NCBI RefSeq assembly: GCF_014836775.1
Contig: NZ_JACSQD010000001.1
Location: forward strand, 726,185 to 790,184
Direction: 5' to 3'
Length of the DNA stretch: 64,000 nt
DNA from: Arthrobacter gallicola
GTDB taxonomy: Bacteria; Actinomycetota; Actinomycetes; Actinomycetales; Micrococcaceae
The notes beneath the pieces were generated by a model that saw only the letters and a program-made list of their open reading frames with translations, had not been told where the DNA came from and ran no database searches. Below, piece by piece: positions 17,351-27,119 of the stretch. The position numbers and the translations under genes are program-made. The stretch's first letter is position 1. Each line of letters opens with the position of its first letter.

Positions 17351-18331
17351 ATGACAACAACTTCCCGGCTGCTGAATCTGCTGTCACTGCTGCAGACGCG
17401 GCGGGACTGGCCGGGCGAGGTCCTTGCCGGCCGTTTGGAGGTCAGCCACCGGACCGTCCGCCGTGACGTCGAGCGGCTGCGGAACCTGGGCTACCGCATC
17501 AGCGCGGTCAAAGGTCCGGACGGCGGCTACCGCCTCGATGCAGGCTCTGAACTGCCACCCCTGCTGTTCGACGATGACCAGGCCGTAGCCCTCGCCGTCG
17601 CCCTCCAGACCGCAGCCGCCAGCGGAGCCGGGATCGAGGAAGCGGCACTGCGTGCCCTGACAACCGTGCGGCAGGTCCTGCCCTCCCGCCTGCGCCACCG
17701 GATTGATGCCCTTGAGTTCACCGCCATTCCAACAGGACGCACAGCACCGGTGCCACCCGATGTGCTGATGACCCTTTCCGGCGCTGTCCATGCACGGGAG
17801 GTCCTGCGCTTCGATTACCAGACAGCGCAGCCGGAGGCACCGGATACACTGCCGGCTCCTCCCCGCCGGGTTGAACCCCATCATCTAGTCACGACCAGGG
17901 GGCACTGGTACCTGGTGGGGTGGGATCTGGGACGTGGGGATTGGCGGATCTTCCGGGCGGACCGGATCCTTCCCCGCACCCCCTCCGGACCCCGCTTCAC
18001 CCCGCGGGAACTCCCGGGCGGAGATGTGCACCAGTTCGTGTCGGCACGGTTCAAGGGCTCCGCCGGCGGGAATGTGTGGCCCTGCACGGGCAGTGTGGTG
18101 CTGAGCCTGCCTGCCACCCGGGTGCTTCCCTTCGCCGGGGACGGGGTGGTTGAGGATCTCGGCACCGGGCAGTGCCGGCTGACGGCGGGTTCCTGGTCCT
18201 GGCTGTCGCTGGCGGCCTCATTCGGGCGGTTCGACACCGATATTCGGGTGATTAGTCCGCCGCAGCTCGCAGCAGCATTCGGGACTCTTGCCTCGCGGTT
18301 CGAAGCCGCGGCAGCAGACGCAACCCGCTAG
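17351..18331 (+). CDS. YafY/DeoR-type transcriptional regulator with WYL domain
   Basis: 326 residues. The N-terminal HTH_11 domain reads SRLLNLLSLLQTRRDWPGEV, then LEVSHRTVRRDVERLRNLGY and VKGPDGGYRLDAGSELPPLL. The WYL ligand-binding region follows, centred on REVLRFDYQT, RRVEPHHLV and RGHWYLVGWDLGRGDWRIFR. WYL domains sense small ligands or nucleotides. No ribosome site precedes the ATG, but a -10-like TACGAT is 7 bp away, so it may be translated from a leaderless mRNA. The likely target is the divergent PhnB-like gene and itself. Confidence 0.93.
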   Translation: MTTTSRLLNLLSLLQTRRDWPGEVLAGRLEVSHRTVRRDVERLRNLGYRISAVKGPDGGYRLDAGSELPPLLFDDDQAVALAVALQTAAASGAGIEEAALRALTTVRQVLPSRLRHRIDALEFTAIPTGRTAPVPPDVLMTLSGAVHAREVLRFDYQTAQPEAPDTLPAPPRRVEPHHLVTTRGHWYLVGWDLGRGDWRIFRADRILPRTPSGPRFTPRELPGGDVHQFVSARFKGSAGGNVWPCTGSVVLSLPATRVLPFAGDGVVEDLGTGQCRLTAGSWSWLSLAASFGRFDTDIRVISPPQLAAAFGTLASRFEAAAADATR

Positions 18332-18340
18332 GATCCTTCC

Positions 18341-18712
18341 ATGCCTACGCCCCTGCCTCAGGAGAACACCTTCGACCACCTCCGCAGGCTCGACGGCGAG
18401 CATGTTGGCTACATCCACATGACGCCCGAGGGCGGCTTCGTCCCCTTCGACCTGCTGCACCGGCAGCGGGCCGAGCCCATGGAACTGGAGGACGCGGAGA
18501 GCCTGTTGGATGAACTGGGACTGCGGATGTTCACCGAGAACTGGTGGCTCGACGTCGACGGTGAGCGGATGCAGGTCCTGATCCAGGAAGTGCGGCGCGA
18601 CCGGGTGCATGTAGCTCCGTCTGCAGAAGGTGCCATCGCCAAGTCTGCCGATATGCGGGACTCGGTGGAGCTTCTGCTGCCGACCGACCGGCTGCACCAG
18701 GAAAACCACTGA
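18341..18712 (+). CDS. Hypothetical protein, 123 residues
   Basis: Begins 9 bp after the stop of the WYL regulator, so probably cotranscribed. Acidic and soluble: FDHLRRLDGEHVGYIHMTPE, FVPFDLLHRQRAEPMELEDA, LRMFTENWWLDVDG, VRRDRVHVAP. No signal peptide, membrane segment or motif I can place. The regular strand pattern (VGYIHM, WWLDV, VQVLIQEVRRDRVHV) suggests a small beta-rich protein. Function unknown. Confidence 0.75.
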   Translation: MPTPLPQENTFDHLRRLDGEHVGYIHMTPEGGFVPFDLLHRQRAEPMELEDAESLLDELGLRMFTENWWLDVDGERMQVLIQEVRRDRVHVAPSAEGAIAKSADMRDSVELLLPTDRLHQENH

Positions 18713-18790
18713 CACAACTCCGGTGACACCGGCATTCGCGAGCTCGCCCTAGCGGCCACCGGCCCAGTGCTTTCATGCGACGCTGGAACC

Positions 18791-19213
18791 ATGGATCTTT
18801 TGGTGTCATCGGAGCTGACGATTCCCGCCTCGGAACTTGAGTGGCGGTTCTCCCGTTCCTCCGGTCCGGGCGGCCAGCACGTCAACACCACGGACAGCCG
18901 GGTCGCCCTGTCCTGGAATGTCACGGACTCCGGAGCGCTGTCAGAGGACCAGCGCACAAAACTGCTCCAGCGTCTCAAACGCCGCATGATTGCCGGAACT
19001 CTGGTGGTGACAGCCTCCGAACAGCGCTCCCAGCTGCGTAACCGGGAGATCGCTCTGGCCAGGCTCGCCGGACTCGTGGCGGACGGGCTGGCACCAGCAC
19101 CTGCCGCGCGCCGCCGGACCAAACCCACCCGCGGCTCCAACTACCGGCGCCTTGACGCAAAGAAGCAGCGCTCAGCAACCAAGCAGCAACGGCAGAAACC
19201 GCCGAGGGACTAG
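18791..19213 (+). CDS. arfB: ArfB/YaeJ-type peptidyl-tRNA hydrolase (RF-1 domain)
   Basis: Codon-independent release factor that rescues stalled ribosomes. The catalytic GGQ is in FSRSSGPGGQHVNTTDSRVA; the basic tail (ARRRTKPTRGSNYRRLDAKK onward) is the part that enters the empty mRNA channel in this family. The product has 140 residues, as for E. coli ArfB. Start at ATG 18791 (MDLLVSSELTIPASELEWRF); an ATG at 18767 in frame would add eight unrelated residues. Stands alone. Confidence 0.93.
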   Translation: MDLLVSSELTIPASELEWRFSRSSGPGGQHVNTTDSRVALSWNVTDSGALSEDQRTKLLQRLKRRMIAGTLVVTASEQRSQLRNREIALARLAGLVADGLAPAPAARRRTKPTRGSNYRRLDAKKQRSATKQQRQKPPRD

Positions 19214-19263
19214 CCGAGAGAATCCAGCATCGCCCTTATTGAGTCCCCGCGCCGGAAGATTGC

Positions 19264-19695
19264 ATGAAACCCTTCACGAAGTTCCTACTCCTCATCGCCA
19301 CGGTCGGCGCTGTGATTGCTGCCGCTATATTTTTCTCCGGTCAAGCCCGTGCGGTTGATGAACGCCTCCCGGTCCCCGCACAGTTCGCAACCTCGGAGCA
19401 CAGAGTCAGGGAAGTCGCGCCAGACAGCGGAACGAAGAAAGATTGGGAGTACGAGGATCCTTCAGGCAATAGCATGAAAATGTCGAAATGTGATGATTCC
19501 GGCTTTTTCTCGTCCAAAACCTGCTTTGAAACCGAAGATAAACTGGTGCGGTTCGAATATAGACACCGCAGCAAAGGCGGCATGACCCAAGAAATAATTA
19601 CTTACGACGGCGTCGAGTACAAAGCTGAGTGCATCCGGAACGGTAGTTTCTGGGACTGGCATGTCAAAATGTACTGCGGATCAGAACCTCACTGA
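19264..19695 (+). CDS. Secreted or membrane-anchored hypothetical protein
   Basis: 143 residues. The N-terminal signal or anchor KPFTKFLLLIATVGAVIAAA is followed by a possible cleavage after GQARA. The mature part has four Cys in two groups (MSKCDDSGFFSSKTCFETED and AECIRNGSFWDWHVKMYCGS), which could form two disulfides. No known domain. Base composition is clearly less GC-rich than the neighbours and it uses codons such as AAA and ATA, suggesting a more recent arrival. It ends 107 bp before a strong bidirectional terminator. Confidence 0.75.
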   Translation: MKPFTKFLLLIATVGAVIAAAIFFSGQARAVDERLPVPAQFATSEHRVREVAPDSGTKKDWEYEDPSGNSMKMSKCDDSGFFSSKTCFETEDKLVRFEYRHRSKGGMTQEIITYDGVEYKAECIRNGSFWDWHVKMYCGSEPH

Positions 19696-19802
19696 ATTTC
19701 CCTCCTGCGGCAGTAGGCGCTGGCCGTCACCCGGCATCTCCGAGACGGCCGTGATGACAAGTTGCCTGACACTGGCCAACTAACCTGTCAGCTCATAGTA
19801 GA

Positions 19803-19842
19803 AACCCGCGGCACCGGACCTTTCGATCCGGTGCCGCGGGTT
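19803..19842. terminator. Bidirectional intrinsic terminator
   Basis: Perfect 16-bp stem AACCCGCGGCACCGGA (19803-19818) with its complement at 19827-19842 and an 8-nt loop. It separates the plus-strand secreted protein gene from the converging end of nrdF; TTTCTAC follows on the minus strand and TTCTTA on the plus strand. Confidence 0.9.
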
Positions 19843-19923
19843 CTTACTGCGGATTTTTGAGTTCTTCGGCAGCCATAAGAAGGGCCGGCTGCGCTGTTGT
19901 TGCTGGAGGAACCCTCCGGGGAA

Positions 19924-20943
<1,020 letters not shown>

Positions 20944-23082
20944 CTACAGCATGCAGGAGACGCAGCCCTCAACTTCGGTGCCTTCCAGGGCGAGCTGGCG
21001 CAGGCGGATGTAGTAGATGGTCTTGATGCCCTTGCGCCAGGCGTAGATCTGCGCCTTGTTGATGTCACGCGTGGTGGCGGTGTCCTTGAAGAACAGCGTC
21101 AGGGACAGGCCCTGGTCCACGTGCTGCGTGGCAGCAGCGTAGGTGTCGATGATCTTCTCGTAGCCAATTTCGTACGCATCCTGGTAGTACTCCAGGTTGT
21201 CGTTCGTCAGGTACGGAGCCGGGTAGTACACGCGGCCCAGCTTGCCTTCCTTGCGGATCTCGATCTTCGACGCCACCGGGTGGATGGAGGAGGTGGAGTT
21301 GTTGATGTAGGAGATCGAACCGGTCGGCGGGACGGCCTGCAGGTTCTGGTTGTAGATACCGTGCGCCATGACCGATTCACGCAGCGCGGCCCAGTCCTCC
21401 TGGGTGGGAATCTGCACGTTTTCGAACAGCTCACGAACCCGCTCGGTCTGCGGAACCCATTCCTGGTTCACGTACTTGTCGAAGAACTCGCCGGAGGCGT
21501 ACTTGGACTTCTCGAAGCCGGCGAACGTACGGCCGGTTTCGATGGCCAGCAGGTTCGAGGCACGCACGGCGTGGTAAACGACCGTGTAGAAGTAGATGTT
21601 CGTGAAGTCGATACCCTCTTCGGAACCGTAGTGGACCCGCTCACGGGCCAGGTAACCGTGCAGGTTCATCTGACCCAGGCCAATGGCGTGAGACTGGTCG
21701 TTGCCACGGGCGATGGACGGAACCGAACCGATGTGGCTCATGTCCGAAACGGCGGTCAGGGTGCGGATAGCCGTTTCGATGGTCCGGCCGAAGTCCGGCG
21801 AATCCATGGTCTTGGCAATGTTCAGCGAACCCAGGTTGCAGGAAATGTCCTTGCCGGTCTCATCGTAGGAGAGATCGTCGTGGTACGTGGTGGGCTGGGA
21901 AACCTGGAGGATTTCCGAGCACAGGTTGGACATGATGATCTTGCCGTCGATCGGGTTTTCCCGGTTCACGGTGTCCTCGAACATGATGTACGGGTAGCCG
22001 GATTCGAACTGGATTTCGGCCAGCGTCTGGAAGAACTCGCGGGCCTTGATCTTGGTCTTCTTGATCCGGGAATCGTCCACCATCTCGTAGTACTTCTCGG
22101 TGACCGAGATGTCGGAGAACGGCATGCCGTAGACCTTTTCGACGTCGTACGGGGAGAACAGGTACATGTCCTCGTCCCGCTTGGCGAGTTCGAAGGTGAT
22201 GTCCGGGATGACGACGCCGAGGGAGAGGGTCTTGATGCGGATCTTCTCGTCGGCGTTTTCCCGCTTAGTGTCCAGGAAGCGGTTGATGTCCGGGTGGTGC
22301 GCGTGCAGGTACACCGCGCCGGCACCCTGGCGGGCACCGAGCTGGTTGGCGTAGGAGAAGGAATCCTCAAGAAGCTTCATCACGGGGATAACGCCGGAGG
22401 ACTGGTTCTCGATCTGCTTGATCGGCGCACCGACTTCGCGGATGTTCGTCAGCGCGAAGGCAACGCCGCCGCCGCGCTTGGAGAGCTGCAGCGCGGAGTT
22501 GATGGACCGGCCGATCGACTCCATGTTGTCTTCGATACGGAGCAGGAAGCAGGAGACCAGCTCGCCGCGCTGCTTCTTGCCGGCGTTCAGGAAGGTGGGA
22601 GTGGCAGGCTGGAAACGGCCCTCGATGATTTCATCGACGATCTGCTCGGCCAGCTGCTCGTTGCCGCGGGCCAGGTGCAGGGCAACCATGCAGACGCGGT
22701 CCTCGTAGCGCTCCAGGTACCGCTTGCCGTCGAACGTCTTGAGCGTGTACGAGGTGTAGAACTTGAACGCTCCCAGGAAGGTCTCGAAGCGGAACTTCTT
22801 CTTGTACGCGCGCTGGTACAGCTCGCGGATGAAGTTCATCGTGTACTGGTCCAGCGTCTCGCGCTCGTAGTACTCGTTCTTAACGAGGTAATCCAGCTTC
22901 TCTTCCAGGTCGTGGAAGAACACGGTGTTGTTGTTCACGTGCTGGAGGAAGTACTGGCGTGCAGCCGCACGGTCGGCGTCGAACTGGATTTCACCGTTCT
23001 TGCCGTAGAGGTTCAGCATGGCGTTGAGCTCGTGATAGCCCAGGCCCTTGTAGGCTTCCGGCAGCTCCTTGGAGTCCGTCAT
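20944..23082 (-). CDS. nrdE: Class Ib ribonucleotide reductase, large subunit (R1E)
   Basis: Catalytic subunit converting NDPs to dNDPs. Active-site residues are visible: the thiyl Cys in NLCSEI (N-C-E motif), redox Cys partners in GELVSCFLL and ISCNLGSLN, and the C-terminal relay pair in EGCVSCML that receives electrons from NrdH. It lacks a long ATP-cone, as class Ib enzymes do. I start it at ATG 23082, where an ATGA overlaps the nrdI stop and gives [20 protein letters not shown]; the frame is open nine codons further. Length is 712 residues. Confidence 0.98.
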   Translation of the reverse strand: MTDSKELPEAYKGLGYHELNAMLNLYGKNGEIQFDADRAAARQYFLQHVNNNTVFFHDLEEKLDYLVKNEYYERETLDQYTMNFIRELYQRAYKKKFRFETFLGAFKFYTSYTLKTFDGKRYLERYEDRVCMVALHLARGNEQLAEQIVDEIIEGRFQPATPTFLNAGKKQRGELVSCFLLRIEDNMESIGRSINSALQLSKRGGGVAFALTNIREVGAPIKQIENQSSGVIPVMKLLEDSFSYANQLGARQGAGAVYLHAHHPDINRFLDTKRENADEKIRIKTLSLGVVIPDITFELAKRDEDMYLFSPYDVEKVYGMPFSDISVTEKYYEMVDDSRIKKTKIKAREFFQTLAEIQFESGYPYIMFEDTVNRENPIDGKIIMSNLCSEILQVSQPTTYHDDLSYDETGKDISCNLGSLNIAKTMDSPDFGRTIETAIRTLTAVSDMSHIGSVPSIARGNDQSHAIGLGQMNLHGYLARERVHYGSEEGIDFTNIYFYTVVYHAVRASNLLAIETGRTFAGFEKSKYASGEFFDKYVNQEWVPQTERVRELFENVQIPTQEDWAALRESVMAHGIYNQNLQAVPPTGSISYINNSTSSIHPVASKIEIRKEGKLGRVYYPAPYLTNDNLEYYQDAYEIGYEKIIDTYAAATQHVDQGLSLTLFFKDTATTRDINKAQIYAWRKGIKTIYYIRLRQLALEGTEVEGCVSCML

Positions 23083-23636
23083 GCCGGCTTCTGCGACTGA
23101 TGTGTCCAAAACTCTTCCAATCCTTGGTTTACTGTGGCGACGTCCTCGGACGTGCCCATGAGTTCAAATCGATAAAGCACGGGGACCTTGCATTTGACGG
23201 CAATGATGTCTGCCGCCAGGCAATAGTTCTCCCCGAAGTTTGTGTTGCCGGCGCCAATCACGCCCCGGATGAGGGAGCGGTTCTGCTCGACGTTCAGGAA
23301 CTTGATGACCTGCTTGGGCACCGCTCCCCTGGCTGCGGCCCCTGGCTGCTCCGCCGTTCCTCCATAGGTGGGAAGGATCAGCACGTAGGGGCTGTGCGCA
23401 ATCAGGGTAGGTGCACTGGTATGGAGCGGAATCCGGCCGGCCTCGCGTCCAAGTTTCTCCACGAACCGTCCGGTGTAGCCGGAGGCCGAGGTGAAAAACA
23501 CGAGATCGGCACTGGTCTCCGGGTTGGATTCGGCAGCTGGACGCGGGTTCCCGGCACCTTCAGCGGCCCCGGAGGTCTCAGCAAGCCCTGCTGTTTCACC
23601 AACCCCTGCTCCCAGCATCGCGATTCCCAAAGTCAT
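23079..23636 (-). CDS. nrdI: NrdI flavodoxin-like protein
   Basis: FMN protein that supplies the oxidant for assembling the manganese cofactor of NrdF. The core runs from [19 protein letters not shown] through ILPTYGGT and [20 protein letters not shown] to YRFELMGT. It has an N-terminal extension of about 43 residues, Ala/Gly-rich ([20 protein letters not shown]), beyond the usual 135-150; no later in-frame ATG exists, so either the extension is real or a GTG/TTG start is used. The last codon overlaps nrdE (ATGA). Confidence 0.94.
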   Translation of the reverse strand: MTLGIAMLGAGVGETAGLAETSGAAEGAGNPRPAAESNPETSADLVFFTSASGYTGRFVEKLGREAGRIPLHTSAPTLIAHSPYVLILPTYGGTAEQPGAAARGAVPKQVIKFLNVEQNRSLIRGVIGAGNTNFGENYCLAADIIAVKCKVPVLYRFELMGTSEDVATVNQGLEEFWTHQSQKPA

Positions 23637-23799
23637 TGCGTCCTGCTTTTCTGCTGCGTCTTGGTCCTGCGTTTTGTACTGCTGCTTTTTTACTGCTGCT
23701 ATTTTGTACCGCTGCGATTTTGTACTGCTGCGGTTCGGTGCTGCGGGATTCCCGCTTGGGATTCCCGCAGCTTAGTGGTTCCCGCAGCGGCCGCCTGTA
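23637..23799. repeat. T-rich degenerate repeat between nrdH and nrdI
   Basis: The 163-bp spacer inside the operon contains four to five degenerate copies of (T)TTTGTACTGCTGC (plus-strand orientation, about 23670-23740), followed by a short GGGATTCCCGC duplication (23750-23770). The transcript therefore carries GCAGCAGTACAAAA-like units ahead of nrdI. No gene or terminator-like hairpin is evident. Confidence 0.6.
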
Positions 23800-24045
23800 T
23801 TAGGCGACGGAAGTAACGCTGGCCTGGGCCAGTTCCTCGATCTTGTCGGGACGGAAACCGGACCAGGAATCCTGCTCGGTGACGACCACGGGGGCCTGCA
23901 TAAACCCGAGTGCGCGGACGCGCTCAAGAGCCTCCGGATCCTGTGACATGTCCACGCTCTGGTAGGCGATGCCCTTCTTGTCCAAGGCGCGGTATGTTGC
24001 GTTGCACTGAACGCAGGAGGGCTTGGTGTAAACCGTGACGGTCAT
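23800..24045 (-). CDS. nrdH: NrdH redoxin (glutaredoxin-like)
   Basis: Small thioredoxin-reductase-dependent redoxin, electron donor to NrdE. The active site is CVQC in VTVYTKPSCVQCNATYRALD, and the C-terminal SWSGFRPDKIEEL is the NrdH signature (WSGFRP). The 81 residues are standard. ATG 24045 is preferred because AAGGGGAG lies 7 bases upstream; another ATG eight codons earlier sits before that site. It is the first gene of nrdHIEF, and putative NrdR boxes lie 46-80 bp upstream. Confidence 0.96.
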   Translation of the reverse strand: MTVTVYTKPSCVQCNATYRALDKKGIAYQSVDMSQDPEALERVRALGFMQAPVVVTEQDSWSGFRPDKIEELAQASVTSVA

Positions 24046-24090
24046 GGTGGTCTCCCCTTGATGAAGCATGATGATGCCTTTGAAGTCTGT

Positions 24091-24124
24091 CCCTAGATAC
24101 TACATCCGGACACTACATCTAGTG
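24091..24124 (-). promoter_or_regulatory. Putative paired NrdR boxes upstream of nrdHIEF
   Basis: CACTACATCTAGTG (24111-24124) is an inverted repeat CACTA-N4-TAGTG; read on the minus strand it is CACTAGATGTAGTG, close to the NrdR consensus. A weaker copy, CCCTAGATACTACA (24091-24104), lies 20 bp away, about two helical turns. Paired boxes before RNR operons are the norm for NrdR. A -35/-10 pair (TTGTAA, TAAGAC on the minus strand) lies just upstream. Confidence 0.65.
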
Positions 24125-24252
24125 CGCTGCCACGCGTCTTACCCCAAGATGATGTATTACAAGTATGTCATTCAACACGCTGTTCGTCCACAGTTTCTGC
24201 ACAGGGGCGACCCCTTGATTTACGTGGTTTTCCGCTCCGCGGACGAGCTTTC

Positions 24253-24290
24253 TCCACAGCCTGTGGAAAGCGGATGCACAGCCTGTGGGG
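24253..24290. promoter_or_regulatory. Two CCACAGCCTGTGG-type dyads in the nrdH-lysR spacer
   Basis: TCCACAGCCTGTGGA (24253-24267) is a perfect dyad. A second, imperfect one, GCACAGCCTGTGGGG, is centred 22 bp further, on the same helix face. The divergent spacer 24046-24407 (362 bp) has no gene; these lie about 120-155 bp before the lysR ATG and may be operators for it or for an unknown regulator. Confidence 0.4.
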
Positions 24291-24407
24291 CTGCAGGAAC
24301 GACTGCGTGTCGCCTGCCATGGGCGTGTCGCCCGTAGTAGGTGGCACCACTAGATATGGTGGTCGACGGCGGTCCAGGGCACCAAGGAGAGGAATCGAGG
24401 CGGCATC

Positions 24408-25346
24408 ATGGTCAATCCGATCCATCTCAAGACCCTCCTGGAGGTGATCCGGTCCGGATCCTTCGCTGCTGCAGCAGTCCACCTGGGTTACACGCCGTCT
24501 GCCGTGTCCCAGCAGATGTCTGCGCTGGAGCGCGATACCGGCACCACGCTTTTCGAGCGCACGGCGCGTGCCGCTGTTCCCACGGAAGCCGCCGTCGTGA
24601 TGTCCCGCCATGCCGCAAAGGTGCTGACGGACATGGATGCGCTGCTCGCCGCCGCAGCCCGGGCCGAAGCCGGCACTGAACATGTGCTGCGCCTGGGCAT
24701 CTTCCCCAGCCTCGCCACCTTTGCCCTCCCCCGGCTGGTTGACTCCCCCGGCTGGCGGGACCTGGGCATCAACCTCAAGATCTTCGTCGCGGAGCCGGGC
24801 CAGACGATCCAGGGCCTGCGGTCAGGCGGAGAACTGGACGTGGCCCTGGTTTTCCAGGTGGGGCAGGGCGGACTCGCCTGGCCGGCAACCGTCACCCGTC
24901 AGTGGCTGGGTGACGATAATTTCCGGGTGGTCCTTCCTGCCCAGTGGGGCATCCAGCCCGGAGCCAAAGTCTCCGCCGAACAGCTTTCGGATATGCCCTG
25001 GATCATGCATCATCCGGGAACCCCGGATGCCGTTGTGATTGAACGGCTCTTTGCCAGCTGCGGGCTGCATCCCCGGGTCGCCGCGTACTGCGATGACTTC
25101 AACGCCAGCCTGGAAATGGCCGCCGCCGGCATCGGCGCCGCACTGGTGCCGGAGCTCGCGATGCGTGGGCGGCAGGACGGCGTCGTAGTCCTGGACGTCC
25201 CGGAGATCAGGCTGGCCCGCAGTATCTTTGCGCTGCTGCTCAATGACCGGCAGCTTCCCCGGACCCGCGTCTTCCTGGACCGGCTCGCCGAAGTTCTGCA
25301 GGGCATCAGCATCTCCCCTCATCCGGAACTTCCAGGCCGGAACTAA
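24408..25346 (+). CDS. LysR family transcriptional regulator
   Basis: 312 residues. The N-terminal LTTR winged helix reads LKTLLEVIRSGSFAAAAVHL, then GYTPSAVSQQMSALERDTGT and FERTARAAVPTEAA. The effector-binding domain of two Rossmann-like lobes starts near LRLGIFPSLATF and continues through MHHPGTPDAVVIERLF. Inducer unknown. It is divergent from nrdH, but the 360-bp spacer makes nrd control unlikely. The FUSC transporter 105 bp downstream on the same strand could be its target, since LysR genes often regulate adjacent exporters of aromatic acids. Confidence 0.94.
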   Translation: MVNPIHLKTLLEVIRSGSFAAAAVHLGYTPSAVSQQMSALERDTGTTLFERTARAAVPTEAAVVMSRHAAKVLTDMDALLAAAARAEAGTEHVLRLGIFPSLATFALPRLVDSPGWRDLGINLKIFVAEPGQTIQGLRSGGELDVALVFQVGQGGLAWPATVTRQWLGDDNFRVVLPAQWGIQPGAKVSAEQLSDMPWIMHHPGTPDAVVIERLFASCGLHPRVAAYCDDFNASLEMAAAGIGAALVPELAMRGRQDGVVVLDVPEIRLARSIFALLLNDRQLPRTRVFLDRLAEVLQGISISPHPELPGRN

Positions 25347-25451
25347 ACTCGCAGGCCCGGCGGTTCACACCACACCCCGGGCTCCCGCCGCAGCATGTGG
25401 GGCAGCTCGCAGGAGTCGACGTCCCCCGCGGACAGCAGGCATACTGACCGG

Positions 25452-26546
25452 ATGCCGCTTCGTGGGAAATCTCTGCCAAAACCGTCCATTGCGGCCGTGT
25501 CCAACCGGCTGACCGGGATGCTGCGCTACACCAGGCTCCAGCTTGCCGTGAAGGCTGCACTGGCCGTGGGCATCGCCTGGAGCGTGGCCCCCTTTGCCCC
25601 CGGGGCGGCGGCGGATTATCCGTACTATGCACCGCTGGGCGCGCTGGTGAGTATGTATCCCACCGTGTCAGGCTCCGCACGGGCCGGCATCCAGACGCTG
25701 ATTGGATTGATCACCGGCATTGCGCTGGCCCTCGTGGCCCTGCTCTTTGGCGGCCCCACGGTCTGGTCGATCGCCCTGATTGTTGGTGTAGGTGTTCTCC
25801 TCGCAGGCATCCCGCGCCTCGGCGCCGGCCGCGACTACCTGCCCGTTGCGGCCTTGTTCGTCCTGGTCCTGGGCGGCGACAATGCCGACGGCTATTCCTA
25901 CGGATACGCCGTCCAAATGGGAGTGGGCGTGTTGGTGGGGCTGGCCGTCAACGCGGTGGTCTTCCCGCCCCTGCACCTGAACGGTGCCGTAGACGGCCTG
26001 GCAGCCCTGCGGCTGAATCTTGCCAGGCAGCTGCGCGAAATGGGCACTGCGGTCGGCGAAACCTGGCCGCCGGAACACGAGGACTGGTCCAACCGGCGCA
26101 CCGAACTAGTGGCGTTCAGCCGCGAAGTGCGCGAAGCAGTACAGCTGGCAGACTCCAGCAGGCACGGCAACCTCCGCCGACGCCGGCATCAGCGTGATCT
26201 CAGCGCCGACTTCCGGGCGCTGCGGGCCATGGAACGCGTGACACTCTACGTCGAGGACATGACGGAGGTGCTGGCAACCGCCATCTGGAAAACTCCGGAG
26301 ATTACACCCGTTCCTTCAACGGTCTCGGAAGCACTGGAACGGGCACTGCTCGCCACCGCCGAAGCGGTGGAGACCTGGGATGCCGAAACGCAGGAGTACC
26401 AGGAGGCAGCAGATGCCGTCCAGGCGCTAGTGGTCCAGATGAACAGCGGAGCCTCACCGGATAGCCCGATGGACGCCACCGCGTCCCTGGCCATGAGCCT
26501 GCGCCGGATCATGCGCACCATCCGCACCGAGGAAGACCAGCCGTAG
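25452..26546 (+). CDS. FUSC family membrane protein (aromatic-acid exporter-like)
   Basis: Integral membrane protein of the fusaric-acid-resistance family, likely an exporter. About six transmembrane helices in the first 190 residues (LAVKAALAVGIAWSVAPFAP, ALVSMYPTVSGSARAGIQTL, GLITGIALALVALLFGG, WSIALIVGVGVLLAGI, YLPVAALFVLVLGG, VQMGVGVLVGLAVNAVVFPP) are followed by a long cytoplasmic helical region. No strong ribosome site decides the start; the frame opens at 25395, and ATG 25452 leaves a plausible 364-residue protein. It follows the LysR gene on the same strand and converges on the DUF2975 gene. Confidence 0.88.
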   Translation: MPLRGKSLPKPSIAAVSNRLTGMLRYTRLQLAVKAALAVGIAWSVAPFAPGAAADYPYYAPLGALVSMYPTVSGSARAGIQTLIGLITGIALALVALLFGGPTVWSIALIVGVGVLLAGIPRLGAGRDYLPVAALFVLVLGGDNADGYSYGYAVQMGVGVLVGLAVNAVVFPPLHLNGAVDGLAALRLNLARQLREMGTAVGETWPPEHEDWSNRRTELVAFSREVREAVQLADSSRHGNLRRRRHQRDLSADFRALRAMERVTLYVEDMTEVLATAIWKTPEITPVPSTVSEALERALLATAEAVETWDAETQEYQEAADAVQALVVQMNSGASPDSPMDATASLAMSLRRIMRTIRTEEDQP

Positions 26547-26552
26547 GGCATT

Positions 26553-27035
26553 TCAGAGCCGGACGCCGCGGTGTGCCCTGTATGGTGCCGGCGGCGGTCC
26601 CAGCCGGGCACGGAGGCTGAGGGACAACAGCGTCATCACTGTCCCGGCCATGACGGCGGAGCCCAGTGCAAACAGGGACGCCGGATTGCCCTGCTGCACC
26701 ACGGCAAACATATGCCAGGCCAGCAGCACGGCCAGAACAGTTGCGGCGCCGCAGGCGAGAGCCATCACGGTTGCCCAGGCCTGCGCCCGGAGGGAGACGG
26801 CAGGGCCGGCGGGAATCAGCCCCACCAGGCACCAGGCGGCCAGCACGGCGGCTTGGACACAGGCGAGCCCGGAGATCACCACCGATACATACGGCAGCAA
26901 CAGGTAGGCATACTCAGGGTAGGAGTCCGCCAGTTCCCTGCCCAGCGTAGGAACGAGCATGATCTGGGCCAGCAGGAGGAGCAGGAAAAACAGGGCCAGC
27001 AGGACCCGCAACTGCACCCGCACCGGTCGATTCAT
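26553..27035 (-). CDS. DUF2975 family membrane protein
   Basis: 160 residues with four predicted transmembrane helices (VLLALFFLLLLLAQIMLVPT, LLLPYVSVVISGLACVQAAV, VMALACGAATVLAVLLAWHM, LFALGSAVMAGTVMTLLSLS) and a basic tail. DUF2975 genes are commonly paired with a small XRE-type regulator; none is visible beside this one. The start is immediately after a cluster of TATCGATT-type repeats (27040-27070: ATCGATTATCAGTGCTTAGC and TATCGATTTTC), which could be its operator. Function unknown. Confidence 0.85.
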   Translation of the reverse strand: MNRPVRVQLRVLLALFFLLLLLAQIMLVPTLGRELADSYPEYAYLLLPYVSVVISGLACVQAAVLAAWCLVGLIPAGPAVSLRAQAWATVMALACGAATVLAVLLAWHMFAVVQQGNPASLFALGSAVMAGTVMTLLSLSLRARLGPPPAPYRAHRGVRL

Positions 27036-27119
27036 AAATCGATTATCAGTGCTTAGCTATCGATTTTCAATAGCTGGGTGTGACGTCAATCGCTGGGTGT
27101 GTTTCTTCAGCGGATCGTC

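Noticed and set aside
21121..23100. 659-codon frame antisense to nrdE
   Set aside because: Only a reflection of nrdE codon usage; product is Val/Arg-rich without recognisable domains.
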